The notes: generated from the letters alone by a model not told the origin. A stretch of 39,778 nucleotides of DNA from Thermodesulfobacteriota bacterium (GCA_034189135.1 JAXHVO010000140.1:1-39778), one strand, 5' to 3'; counted from the first letter of the stretch, positions 18,689-26,635 are shown. Program-made: numbers and translations.

Positions 18689-18696
18689 CTGAAATA

Positions 18697-18749
18697 GGGG
18701 ACATCGTGCAGAATGTGCATAGCCAATGCAATCTCTGCACGATGTCCCC
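18697..18749. repeat. REP-like palindrome, copy 1
   Basis: Perfect 16-bp arms: GGGGACATCGTGCAGA (18697-18712) with its complement at 18734-18749, and a 5-bp inner hairpin TGCAT/ATGCA. A second copy in the same orientation at 22506-22560 differs in the arm but remains fully paired, so the structure is conserved. Confidence 0.75.
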
Positions 18750-18913
18750 CCATTTACTGCTTAATTGGGGGTGACTGGTTGCTACACTAACACCCAAATA
18801 CAAGGTAAAAGATGATAAATCAAGATGTAATAACGGGGCTGAAATTATTTTCAAACAGCATGATTATTAAATAAAAATGAATAGTTATCAGTATTTTGTT
18901 CACCCTTAGCTAC

Positions 18914-18932
18914 TGTTCACTAATAATGAACA
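18914..18932. promoter_or_regulatory. Distal operator palindrome of the AbiE-type operon
   Basis: TGTTCA-C-TAATA-A-TGAACA. The same 19-bp architecture recurs at 19030-19048, exactly 116 bp away, close to eleven helical turns. Known AbiEi antitoxins repress their own promoter by binding inverted repeats; these two sites fit that role. Confidence 0.6.
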
Positions 18933-19029
18933 ACAAAAGATAATGTACAAAATATAATAATTAGCATGAATATCTATAAAATAACCTATAATTAAAAATA
19001 ATTATTTACATATGTACAATAAATTGATA

Positions 19030-19048
19030 TGTTCATTAATATTGAACA
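19030..19048. promoter_or_regulatory. Proximal operator palindrome overlapping the promoter of the AbiE-type operon
   Basis: TGTTCA-T-TAATA-T-TGAACA lies immediately upstream of a -10-like TATAAA (19053-19058) and ends 29 bp before the ATG at 19078. A protein bound here would cover the -35 and spacer of that promoter. A further half-site TGAACA lies at about 19061-19066. Confidence 0.65.
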
Positions 19049-19077
19049 TGCTTATAAAATGAACATTAAATAGTGCC

Positions 19078-20103
19078 ATGAGACGAAATTTTCGACAAAT
19101 TTTGAAAAAAGCAGCAGATGTTTTCCAAAAAACGACTAATCTGGAAGTAGAATTTCAGGGCTATCAATACAAGGATACGGACTATCCAGATGCAATAATG
19201 AAAATTACCCAGAACAATGTTGAGAATTATTTTGAAGTAGAAGTGAAATTAATATTGACCAAAGGGAAAATCGGTTTAATTGCTCAACAGTTTATGAATT
19301 TTGAAGGGAAGGGCCTTCTTGTTACTCGTTATGTGACGCCACAAAATGCGGATCTGTTGAAAGATATGGATATACCGTTTATTGATACAGCTGGTAATGC
19401 TTACATCAATTGTCCCCCGTTATATGTTTTTATTAAGGGAAATAAATTAAAGGAGGATCCGCAAACGAAGCAAATACAAAGAGCATTTAGGCCGGCTGGT
19501 TTACAGGTGCTATTTGTTCTTTTATGTAATCCTGGGATAGAGAAGGAGCCTTTACGGAAAATCGCCAGAGCTGCTAATGTCGCTTTAGGAACCGTTAATA
19601 GGGTGATTAAAGAATTGGAAAAAATGGGTTATCTCATAGATATGGGCAGACGTGGCCGAAGGCTGGTTAGAAAAGATAATTTATTAAAACGTTGGATAAC
19701 TAACTATCCTGAACAGTTGAGACCAAAGCAAATAAAAGCTCGGTTAAAAGCGCCTAAACACGATTGGTGGAAGGATATTGATATTCAAGATTTTGGTGCT
19801 TTATGGGGAGGCGAGACCGCTGCCGCGATATTGACAAAATATTTAAAGCCAGAGCTGGCAACAATTTACACATTGAACACTATAGGAAAATTAGTCCTAA
19901 AGAATAAGCTAAAGAGACATCCAGCTGGAAATGTTGAAATTTTAAATATTTTTTGGAATTTCGAGCATGGTAGAATTAACAAGGGTTTAGTGCATCCAAT
20001 TCTGATTTATGCTGATTTGATGGCAACGGGAGATAACCGAAATATTGAAGTAGCTGGTGTTATTTATGACACAGCAATCGTTAAATATATCAAGGAAGAT
20101 TAG
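19078..20103 (+). CDS. AbiEi-type antitoxin / transcriptional regulator of a type IV toxin-antitoxin pair
   Basis: The 341-residue protein resembles the AbiEi family that carries an N-terminal nuclease-like fold: FEVEVKLILTKGKIGLIAQQ (about 52-71) and LLVTRYVTPQNADLLKDM, then IDTAGNAYI. A winged helix follows (about 150-200) with PLRKIARAANVALGTVNRVI as recognition region and GYLIDMGRRGRRLV as wing. The C-terminal part is the domain that in AbiEi is needed to counter the toxin. It overlaps the nucleotidyltransferase gene by several codons. The two upstream palindromes support self-repression. The protein lacks a convincing Shine-Dalgarno. Lower GC than the surrounding genes and the tRNA-Arg neighbour suggest acquisition by transfer. 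Confidence 0.8.
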   Translation: MRRNFRQILKKAADVFQKTTNLEVEFQGYQYKDTDYPDAIMKITQNNVENYFEVEVKLILTKGKIGLIAQQFMNFEGKGLLVTRYVTPQNADLLKDMDIPFIDTAGNAYINCPPLYVFIKGNKLKEDPQTKQIQRAFRPAGLQVLFVLLCNPGIEKEPLRKIARAANVALGTVNRVIKELEKMGYLIDMGRRGRRLVRKDNLLKRWITNYPEQLRPKQIKARLKAPKHDWWKDIDIQDFGALWGGETAAAILTKYLKPELATIYTLNTIGKLVLKNKLKRHPAGNVEILNIFWNFEHGRINKGLVHPILIYADLMATGDNRNIEVAGVIYDTAIVKYIKED

Positions 20104-20932
20104 CCGCCATATTTTAGAGGTTCTCGAAGCCCTATCAAATATTGCTGTTTCTCTTGAAATTTCATTTTTTGTGTGCGGAGCCTTAGCTCGGGATATTATT
20201 TTATATAATGTGTTTGAAATAGAAATTAAGAGGGCAACTGAAGATGTTGATTTTGGTGTAATGGTTGAAAGTTGGGATGAATTTGGACAGTTAACTAAAA
20301 AAATGAACCAATCAGAAGATTATAGAAAAGATAAAGATCCGCAGAGGTTTTACTATAAAGATGATTTCCCCATCGACATAGTGCCGTTTGGTAAAATTTC
20401 AAAACCTGATGATATTATTTCATGGCCAGATTGCGATGGTGTGGAGATGAATACGCTCGGTTTTGACGAGGCATATGGAGATTCAGTGACGATTTTGCTG
20501 AGGCAGGAGCCTGAATTAATAATAAAGATTGCATCTTTAAGGGGTTTGGCAGCCATGAAATTGATTTCATGGAAAGATCGATACCCTGAACGTAGTAAAG
20601 ATGCTAAGGATTTTGAATACATTGCACGTAATTATATTGATGCCGGTAACCTTGAAAGAGTATACAGCGGTGAGGATTCGGATATATTAGAGATCGAAGA
20701 TGCAGACTATGAATTGATGAGTGCCAGACTTATGGGTAGAGATGTCTCGGTAATATTAAATCCGGAATCAAAAGATTACATACTTAAAATATTAGAAACC
20801 GAAACGGGAGAACAGAAATCATATAAATTTATTGAGGATATGAGGCAGGGTAATTATATTAACAGAGATGATTTCGATGAAAGGTTTAAACTGCTCGAAG
20901 CATTTAAGCAAGGTTTTGTCGAACGGCTTTAA
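20057..20932 (+). CDS. AbiEii-type nucleotidyltransferase toxin
   Basis: In characterised AbiE systems AbiEii is a nucleotidyltransferase that halts growth when not balanced by AbiEi and can stop phage. The 291-residue protein has a DNA polymerase beta-like fold: CGALARDI (about 41-48), the metal-binding EDVDFGV (about 63-69), a third acid in FPIDIVPFG (about 106-114), and the family's C-terminal LAAMKLISWKDR ... SKDAKDF helix pair. The first glycine motif reads CGALARD where GGTALRD-like forms are usual. Two start codons (20057, 20066) lie inside the upstream gene, so translation is coupled; which is used is unclear. Antisense genes are absent. Confidence 0.82.
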   Translation: MLFMTQQSLNISRKISRHILEVLEALSNIAVSLEISFFVCGALARDIILYNVFEIEIKRATEDVDFGVMVESWDEFGQLTKKMNQSEDYRKDKDPQRFYYKDDFPIDIVPFGKISKPDDIISWPDCDGVEMNTLGFDEAYGDSVTILLRQEPELIIKIASLRGLAAMKLISWKDRYPERSKDAKDFEYIARNYIDAGNLERVYSGEDSDILEIEDADYELMSARLMGRDVSVILNPESKDYILKILETETGEQKSYKFIEDMRQGNYINRDDFDERFKLLEAFKQGFVERL

Positions 20933-21059
20933 TACCTGTACAGTTCATTGAGGCTGTTCTTGCGAAGCATCTCTTTGTTCTTTTCTTGCTTCCATTCTGC
21001 TACCATAATAACCCAATACGTCCCCATTAATTGTCTAACTTGAAACGTAATAGCAAATT

Positions 21060-21704
21060 ATGGTAAAGTTTCTTGAACATTTGAGAAAATGGAAATCACT
21101 GTATGAAGTGATTGGCATCCTATTGGTATTTATAACGAGCGCTGGTGGTTTTTATATTGCTTATTTATCAGTTCAGGTTTCAAAAGATGCACTTGTTCAA
21201 GCAGAGAAGTCATTGCGGTTATCCGAACAGTCTATAAAAGAATCCCAACAATCAAGAATTCTTCAGGAAAAGGAGTTCAAATTACGAAACAGGCCATATT
21301 TGGATGCAGATAAATGCTACCAAGGAGAGGAAGTTCAAGAATATCCCCAAAAAAAACGTATAATGAGTTTTTTCCCAATTATCGTCGTTTTTAGAAACTA
21401 TGGAGAAGCTCCTGCCACAGATATTAAAATTGATTACACAGCAGATCTTAATGACAAAAGAATAATATCGGATGAGCAAAAAATTGGAATGATTTCAAAA
21501 GAAAAATCAAAATCAATATCAATCCTCCTTACAAAGGAGCAATTTGATGAATTGTGGAAATCAAAAACAAAATTTGATATTAAATTGAAAGTATTGTATT
21601 CAGGTATGCTGGAAGACTCATTTGATACTTATCAATTTTCATTTAATGTTAAGTGGTCATGGGACAAACAAAGTTGTTACATCGCAGATATCCAATATAA
21701 TTAA
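21060..21704 (+). CDS. One-pass membrane protein with coiled coil, function unknown
   Basis: I do not recognise a family. The 214-residue protein has one strong membrane helix (about 17-40, VIGILLVFITSAGGFYIAYL), a heptad-like helical stretch (about 45-75; A/L/S/Q/E-rich), then RNRPYL and a beta-rich C-terminal domain. The N-terminus before the helix has several Lys/Arg, which places it inside and the C-terminal domain outside. It stands alone, flanked on both sides by short related text (ACGTCCCCATTAA at about 21018 and ACGTTCCCCATTAA at about 21714), resembling remnants of the palindromic repeats of this region. AT-rich codon use matches the accessory region. Confidence 0.6.
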   Translation: MVKFLEHLRKWKSLYEVIGILLVFITSAGGFYIAYLSVQVSKDALVQAEKSLRLSEQSIKESQQSRILQEKEFKLRNRPYLDADKCYQGEEVQEYPQKKRIMSFFPIIVVFRNYGEAPATDIKIDYTADLNDKRIISDEQKIGMISKEKSKSISILLTKEQFDELWKSKTKFDIKLKVLYSGMLEDSFDTYQFSFNVKWSWDKQSCYIADIQYN

Positions 21705-21764
21705 AAATGGTGGACGTTCCCCATTAATAAGGCTCTTTATATAAGTTCTCCATTTTGTTTATGC

Positions 21765-22277
21765 TCATTTAGGGGTTAACAATTCTTGCAGGTTAACAAT
21801 AAGATTTTTAACGTCTTTGGCGAAATGAGTAATATCACCGCCTAAATTCCCTGTGTCTTTTCCACCACAGTGATAAACAAATCCAGAAAATATTTCTTTT
21901 TTTCCGTCAGTACAAGATACCTTTTCAGTGGTTCCTCCTGTACAACCTTCGCTTTCACCTAATGTACAAATTTTAATTTCATTCTCTTTCAGTGAACATT
22001 TAATTTCAACAAATTGTTTGTTTGTTATATCACGCGTTTCATCAGCCAGTATATCGCCATAACTATCGACGACAATCCTAACCTTATCACTGGTAACCGT
22101 AATGGTATAACTCCGGTGATATTCCGGGGGGACAGAAGCATCTTGAAAAGAATATTTGATTTGCTGAATTTTATTGTATGTTAAATTTCCCTTTCCATTA
22201 ATTACCTTATTATAACCTGCATTTGTCATGGCAGAAAGCATATACAGGGCTATCATAAATGGCACTTTTATCTCCAT
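21765..22277 (-). CDS. Exported cysteine-containing protein, function unknown
   Basis: No family is recognised. The 170-residue product begins with a short hydrophobic segment that could serve as a signal peptide (about 5-19). The mature part has six cysteines (for example KCSLKE, ICTLGE, GCTGGTTEKVSC and YHCGGKD), which would allow disulfide bonds in the periplasm. An AAGGGGGT tract upstream of the ATG gives a good start. The gene stands alone and is transcribed against the neighbouring membrane protein gene. No toxin, inhibitor or lipoprotein motif is seen. Confidence 0.55.
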   Translation of the reverse strand: MEIKVPFMIALYMLSAMTNAGYNKVINGKGNLTYNKIQQIKYSFQDASVPPEYHRSYTITVTSDKVRIVVDSYGDILADETRDITNKQFVEIKCSLKENEIKICTLGESEGCTGGTTEKVSCTDGKKEIFSGFVYHCGGKDTGNLGGDITHFAKDVKNLIVNLQELLTPK

Positions 22278-22605
22278 ACAACCCCCTTTCCAGAATTTAA
22301 ATGATACCGCTTTTCATAAATATTTTTCAGATAATGAAATTGAGTTATATGCGATTGTCGAAAAAACGCTTAAGTAACGGAACAATTTTTGACAACCACT
22401 ATAAAAGAAAATGTACATAGGCATCAATACTTTTATAATTGAACGTTCCTCATTACAAATATGGGAAAAGTTTTATACGTTATCATATCAAGTGATTTTG
22501 AAATAGGGGACGTTCGTGCAGAATGTGCATTGCCAATGCAAACTCTGCACGAACGTCCCCCATTTTATTGCATATTTATTTATGTGCTATATCTTATTTG
22601 TTAAA
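22278..22605. other. 328-nt intergenic region containing the second REP-like palindrome
   Basis: AT-rich and non-coding apart from the palindrome at 22506-22560. It separates the exported protein from the insertion sequence. Confidence 0.5.
22506..22560. repeat. REP-like palindrome, copy 2
   Basis: Perfect 17-bp arms: GGGGACGTTCGTGCAGA (22506-22522) and its complement (22544-22560), inner hairpin GCATT/AATGC. Compared with copy 1 at 18697, both arms have changed together (ATC to GTTC on one side, GAT to GAAC on the other), so pairing has been kept. Confidence 0.75.
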
Positions 22606-24105
22606 TGCCAGCACATCGCTGACCCGAGTCTAACGGCAAAAAGTGCCAAGACATCGCTGACCCGAACAAAATAAAGACGATTTCTTGTACGGCATAAGCG
22701 AAAAATTATCACGTGCGAGAATGGGCCTATCAAGAAGCTCGTCGGAGCACGGGATGATTTTTTGCGAGTTCCAAGCAAAATTTTTATTTGATAGAATTAA
22801 ATACCATTACCAGTGGTCAACTGGTAATCAAATGAATCGACCAGTTCTTCGTTAAGGTACAGCTGTAATCTGTGTATCTCTGTTATAATTACTGCCTTGA
22901 CGTAAGAATATACAAGGCTCTTTGAAACTTCAAATTTTTCTCCGAATATGTCGAGTATACGGTTACTTCTAATAAATCGAATCAGAATGATATTGCCATC
23001 GGGAACAGTATCAAGCTTGGGAAGCTTCGTATTCGCTCCTAACCGAAACGGTTCAAATCCGTTACTTTGTATCATTTCCAATGGCGTTTTACCCTTTAAG
23101 TAGCTGTATCGATGATGTTTATTGTGAAACCGTTGAAAATTTTTGCTTTGCCGCTTTAGCCCTGAATAGCTTGAAAACCATTGTTGCCGGAAAAATTTTT
23201 TGTTGTAGGTGTCATTGAATTTTTCAATAACGCCGTTTCGCCAGGGCTCTCCAATCGGAATAAAGACTGGTTGGATGCCAAAGTAAAGACAAAGCTTGAT
23301 TACCAAACCGGGTGATCTGGGATGCCTGTTGCTACCTCGAAAGCTGAGTTCATTATCGAACTGCAAATAATCCGGCAACCCAACTGCTTTCCAACATCTT
23401 AAAAGGCTGGAGGCGATCTGACGATCCTGTTTGGTTCTTTGTGATTCAATGTAGACCTGATGGCTAAACAGGTCCATCACATTGAACGAGTAAAATTTGC
23501 CGTCGTTCTTTATATATCTTGGTCCGACTAGGTCGGCCTGATGAATATTATTGTAGTCGAGAGGTTCTTTAAAATACGGATATTCAACTCCTTTGGGAAT
23601 GTACGAAGTTTTTTTTAACCAGTCCTTCTTTTTTTAGGACTCGATTAATCGTACGATCGGACGGAAATCCATAACCTGACTTCGAAAGTTCCCACTTGAT
23701 CGCAGAAGCACCGATTTGAGCAAATTTTTGCGATTCAAGGCGAGTTCGGATAGAAATGATCCGCTCTCTGTCACTTTCGCTGATCGCTCTAGGCTGCCTT
23801 CTGGGAGCTGTGGATTTACCCTTGTACCAGTCCGGATCACCAGTTTTATAACGCTTTAGCCACTTGAAGAACCACTCTTTGGAACGATTAAGCTCTGAAT
23901 ATATGGATTTTGGCTTTTCTCCTTTCAAATAAAGAGTGATAGCTTTTTTACGAAAATCTTGTTCCATCTGACACCCTCCTTGTATTTAGTTAAAACAAGA
24001 GTATCAGATGCCATTGGAAACGAATAGGGTCAACGATGTCCTGGCACAAATTGACCCTTAAAGTCAGCGATGTGCTGACACTTTTGGGTCAGCGATGTCT
24101 TGGCA
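22606..24105 (-). mobile_element. Insertion sequence with multi-site ends (IS481-like), about 1.5 kb
   Basis: Both ends carry several copies of one motif. Left: TGCCAGCACATCGCTGACCC (22606-22625) and TGCCAAGACATCGCTGACCC (22644-22663). Right, inverted: GGGTCAACGATGTCCTGGCA (24027-24046), GTCAGCGATGTGCTGACA (24063-24080) and GGGTCAGCGATGTCTTGGCA (24086-24105). These are likely transposase-binding sites; the outermost left and right copies act as imperfect terminal inverted repeats. No clear target duplication was found. The single transposase gene is frameshifted. Confidence 0.75.
22797..23967 (-). pseudogene. Frameshifted DDE transposase (integrase core)
   Basis: The first 127-residue frame (from 23967) carries the N-terminal HTH region; it ends at a TGA near 23584. 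The DDE core lies in another frame: reading from the A8 tract at about 23610-23617 it continues through SYIPKGVEYPYF, HQADLVGPRY (first Asp), QFDNELSF (second Asp) and EPWRNGVIEKFND (Glu). Removing one A from the A8 run joins the two frames exactly, so a single-base insertion in a homopolymer explains the break. Programmed frameshifting is less likely because a +1 shift would be needed whereas insertion sequences usually use -1. A sequencing error in the homopolymer is possible. Confidence 0.8.
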
Positions 24106-24142
24106 CTCATCACTTATTACTTAAAAGGAAATAAGCAGGGTT

Positions 24143-24170
24143 TTGACATAGTAATTCACCGTTATTAAAT
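24143..24170 (+). promoter_or_regulatory. Candidate promoter of the zinc-ribbon protein gene
   Basis: TTGACA (24143-24148), 16-nt spacer, TTAAAT (24165-24170). It is about 60 nt upstream of the ATG at 24232 and just outside the insertion sequence. Confidence 0.4.
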
Positions 24171-24231
24171 TGAGGATTTGAATTCTGTAAGATGAAATAT
24201 TTACATCTGAACATAGGGAAATGGAGGCATA

Positions 24232-24417
24232 ATGAGTACCACACAAGATAAAAAGAAAGATGGTAATCTTAATTTGCGGTGTCCGGAATGCCGTACCAAG
24301 TTAAGTCGAAGACGAACACGCAATCCGGACGAATGTGAAATGGTTTGTGGTGGATGTGGTCTGATGTTTGATGTGTGCGATCTTGAAACCGTTGATAATA
24401 TAAGAAAACAATCATAG
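24232..24417 (+). CDS. 61-residue zinc-ribbon protein, function unknown
   Basis: The protein begins with a short Lys-rich tail, then CPEC (19-22) and CGGC (39-42), a two-knuckle zinc ribbon, with basic KLSRRRTRN between them. A further Cys lies in VCDLE. GGAGG at 24223-24227 with 4-nt spacing gives a strong start, and a fair promoter lies upstream. Such proteins may bind nucleic acid or a protein partner; nothing here decides. It lies between two mobile elements, so it may be a passenger or a surviving native gene. Confidence 0.65.
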   Translation: MSTTQDKKKDGNLNLRCPECRTKLSRRRTRNPDECEMVCGGCGLMFDVCDLETVDNIRKQS

Positions 24418-24441
24418 TGATAGTTTAATTAACCCATTAAA

Positions 24442-25041
24442 CCTTCAGCTAAGCTGAAGGTCCCAGCTTTGCTATGCGGGTTGGGTAGAGATTTACAAAT
24501 AAAGAATACCTCCATAGAAATAGGGTAATGGTGGCCCTAAAATCTATTAGGAGGTATTCAATGAAGCAATTCAAGAGATTAGCACATGCCGTATGGCAAT
24601 GCAAATACCATGTGGTATGGTGTCCAAAATATCGGTATCGGATACTTGGCGGCAAAATCGGACTCACCGTAAGAGATATCATTCGGCAACTATGCGAATG
24701 GAAGAGAACAAATATACTGGAAGGTAATATCCAGATCGACCATATCCATTTGGTTCTGGAGATTCCGCCGAAATATTCGGTATCCGAAGCGATAGGTTTT
24801 TTAAAAGGTAAAAGTGCCATAAAGATATTCGATTTTCATCTTGAGCTAAAACGGCGCTATTGGGGCAGGCATTTTTGGTCAAAAGGATATTGTGTCAGCA
24901 CCGTTGGCCTCGATGAGGACCAGATTCGAAAATATGTACGTCACCAGCTCCATAAGGATCAACAAGCAGAGCAAATTAAATTATGGAAAGATTAAATTGA
25001 CCCTTTTAGGGTCACCATTAAGCCACCCCTTTCAGGGGTGG
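24442..25041 (+). mobile_element. IS200-type insertion sequence
   Basis: A single Y1 transposase gene is bracketed by hairpins, as in IS200/IS605 elements that move as single strands. Left: CCTTCAGC/GCTGAAGG (24442-24449 with 24453-24460). Right: GACCC/GGGTC (24999-25003 with 25009-25013) and CCACCCCT/AGGGGTGG (25023-25030 with 25034-25041). There are no terminal inverted repeats or target duplications, as expected. No tnpB is present. A related left-end hairpin occurs at 39678. Confidence 0.75.
24561..24995 (+). CDS. tnpA: IS200-type HUH transposase TnpA
   Basis: A 144-residue Y1 transposase. The HUH motif is His-Ile-His in IQIDHIHLVLEIP, and the catalytic tyrosine is in DEDQIRKYVRHQL. YHVVWCPKYRYRIL near the N-terminus is typical of the family. 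The start at 24561 is chosen because AGGAGG (24549-24554) sits 6 nt upstream; an ATG 33 nt earlier has no such signal. The reading frame is intact and all catalytic residues are present, so the element may be active. Confidence 0.92.
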   Translation: MKQFKRLAHAVWQCKYHVVWCPKYRYRILGGKIGLTVRDIIRQLCEWKRTNILEGNIQIDHIHLVLEIPPKYSVSEAIGFLKGKSAIKIFDFHLELKRRYWGRHFWSKGYCVSTVGLDEDQIRKYVRHQLHKDQQAEQIKLWKD

Positions 25042-25201
25042 TTGTTAACTGTTTTTTAGCTCACAACAGCCAGCAATGTCTACCAAAAGACCAGTGAAAA
25101 GACTGAGCATATCAAAGCCTCGTGGCAGGTGGATTCGAATTCTTCTGTTTTGCCAATTATTTAACAGAAATTAGGCTTGATGGGAGATTTTAAGACCATT
25201 T

Positions 25202-25675
25202 CTAACTTTTACCTAAATATACCCCTTCATAATCAGATGTGCTTAACGGCGTTTCATCCGATAAAAATTTTGCTGCCACCACTTCTCCCACGAAAAGTGT
25301 ATGATTCCCCGGTGAATATGTTTCTTTGATCCTGCATTCCATATACCCGATACATTCCGTTAAAACCGGAACTCCGGTAACTCCTTTTTTCCAATCGACA
25401 GAAGAAAATTTTAATTTTGGATCAGGCCCTTTGAAACGCTGGAGGTATTCTTTCTGACTTTTTGATATGACGTTGAGGGCAAAACAGCCATTTTTTTTAA
25501 TCAAATCGTGAGAATAGCGATTCGGATGAACCGCCACCATCAATAATAACGGGTCATATGAAACCTGAGACACCCAGGAAGCGATCATTCCGTTGATCAC
25601 CTGATCTGCAGCGCTGGTTAACACATAGATTCCATATGTCATTTTCCCCAATATCTTGATATATTCTTCTTTCAT
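25202..25675 (-). CDS. Flavin reductase-like FMN-binding protein
   Basis: The 157-residue protein has the split-barrel FMN-binding fold. It matches the family by TYGIYVLTS near the N-terminus, NGMIASWVSQVSYDPLLLMVAV (the FMN phosphate-binding and Px-hydrophobic segment, about 28-49), HDLI..NGCFALNVIS and HTLFVGEV near the C-terminus. In strict anaerobes such domains also occur within flavoredoxin and rubredoxin-related proteins, reducing free flavin or passing electrons to oxygen-detoxifying partners. No partner oxygenase or flavodiiron gene is adjacent. It is encoded between the IS200 element and vapBC on the opposite strand. Confidence 0.87.
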   Translation of the reverse strand: MKEEYIKILGKMTYGIYVLTSAADQVINGMIASWVSQVSYDPLLLMVAVHPNRYSHDLIKKNGCFALNVISKSQKEYLQRFKGPDPKLKFSSVDWKKGVTGVPVLTECIGYMECRIKETYSPGNHTLFVGEVVAAKFLSDETPLSTSDYEGVYLGKS

Positions 25676-25921
25676 TCTTGCACCTATAAAAGATTTGAAA
25701 AGATTAGAACCAATCGCAAAAGAAGCAACATTTTAATGATAAAAAGCAGGTATCAATAAGATAGCATGTACGATCCCCACATTATCCATTGGCTCGCTAA
25801 TGATTACAAATAAAAACCGTATGAATCAAGGGTGAATGTCCGACATTGGTGTTCATTTTCAAGAAAATCATAACTTGATGAAATAATATTCCTCAATATT
25901 ATCTTAGGCCTTTATTTCTGC

Positions 25922-25951
25922 TTGACATATGAAGTGTGCATAATATATATT
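25922..25951 (+). promoter_or_regulatory. Promoter of vapBC with AT-rich imperfect palindrome
   Basis: TTGACA (25922-25927), 18-nt spacer and TATATT (25946-25951). The region around and after the -10 is an imperfect AT palindrome (about 25938-25966), where a VapBC complex would be expected to bind for autorepression; that part is inference. Confidence 0.55.
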
Positions 25952-25985
25952 AATTTATATTGTATATATTTTGCAGGAGAGAAAA

Positions 25986-26240
25986 ATGGCTCTAAGTATC
26001 AGAAATGCTAAAGCCGAAAAGCTGGCGCGGGAACTGGCGGCCGAAAACGGAGAAAACATAACTCAGGCGATAACGCGTGCCCTGGAAGAAAGATTGCAGC
26101 GACTCCGTGGGCGCTCCAGGGCCATCGACCTGACTGAAGAGATATTAAGGATTTCCAAGCGTTGCAGTGAAATCCCCGATAAAGATCTGCGATCCCCTGA
26201 CGAAATATTGGGCTATGGTTCAACAGGAGTTTCAGAGTAA
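25986..26240 (+). CDS. vapB: VapB-family antitoxin (PSK-type)
   Basis: This protein would bind and neutralise the adjacent VapC and repress the operon. The start is ATG 25986, with AGGAG at 25975-25979; an upstream TTG in frame is less likely. The 84-residue product has the N-terminal MALSIRNAKAEKLARELA and ENITQAITRALEERLQRL typical of the PSK transcription factor-like VapB family, and an acidic C-terminal arm for toxin binding. The stop codon overlaps the vapC ATG (TAATG), giving tight translational coupling. Confidence 0.92.
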   Translation: MALSIRNAKAEKLARELAAENGENITQAITRALEERLQRLRGRSRAIDLTEEILRISKRCSEIPDKDLRSPDEILGYGSTGVSE

Positions 26241-26635
26241 TGGTTATCGACACCTCTGCCTTGATCGCCATTCTATTTGGTGAGCCGGAGGCACCATTAT
26301 TTGCCAGGGCAATTGCTGATGGATCCCAAAAATTGATCAGTGCTTTTAATGTGCTGGAGACCGGGATCGTCGTTGAAGCCAGAAAAGGAGAACCCGGCGG
26401 CCGGGAGCTTGATCTACTTATGCACCGCGCTCAGATTGAAAACGTTGCCATGAATGCAGATCAGGCTGAAATCGCAAGGGCGGCCTGGAGGAAATTCGGG
26501 AAAGGGAATCATCCAGCAGGATTGAACATCGGAGACTGCTGTGCCTATGCTCTGACCAAATATTCAGGAGAAGCGCTGCTTTTCAAAGGAAATGATTTCA
26601 GCCAAACAGACGTTCGTGCTGCGATAACGTTTTAA
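26240..26635 (+). CDS. vapC: VapC toxin, PIN-domain ribonuclease
   Basis: A 131-residue PIN domain. The acidic metal-binding residues are all in place: Asp4 (VIDTSAL), Glu40 (NVLET), Asp99 (NIGDCCAYAL) and Asp119 (FKGNDF). VapC toxins cut specific RNAs such as initiator tRNA or the sarcin-ricin loop; the target here cannot be told. The gene is coupled to vapB. The intact active site argues for a functional pair. A strong terminator follows after about 60 nt. Confidence 0.94.
   Translation: MVIDTSALIAILFGEPEAPLFARAIADGSQKLISAFNVLETGIVVEARKGEPGGRELDLLMHRAQIENVAMNADQAEIARAAWRKFGKGNHPAGLNIGDCCAYALTKYSGEALLFKGNDFSQTDVRAAITF

Noticed and set aside
18430-18753. Open frames crossing the tRNA-Arg duplication
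   Set aside because: They run through tRNA-derived and terminator sequence and encode nothing recognisable.
23584-23640. Programmed frameshift in the insertion sequence
   Set aside because: Joining the frames needs a +1 shift at an A8 tract; programmed shifts in insertion sequences are nearly always -1 on A6G-like sites, so a homopolymer insertion is simpler.
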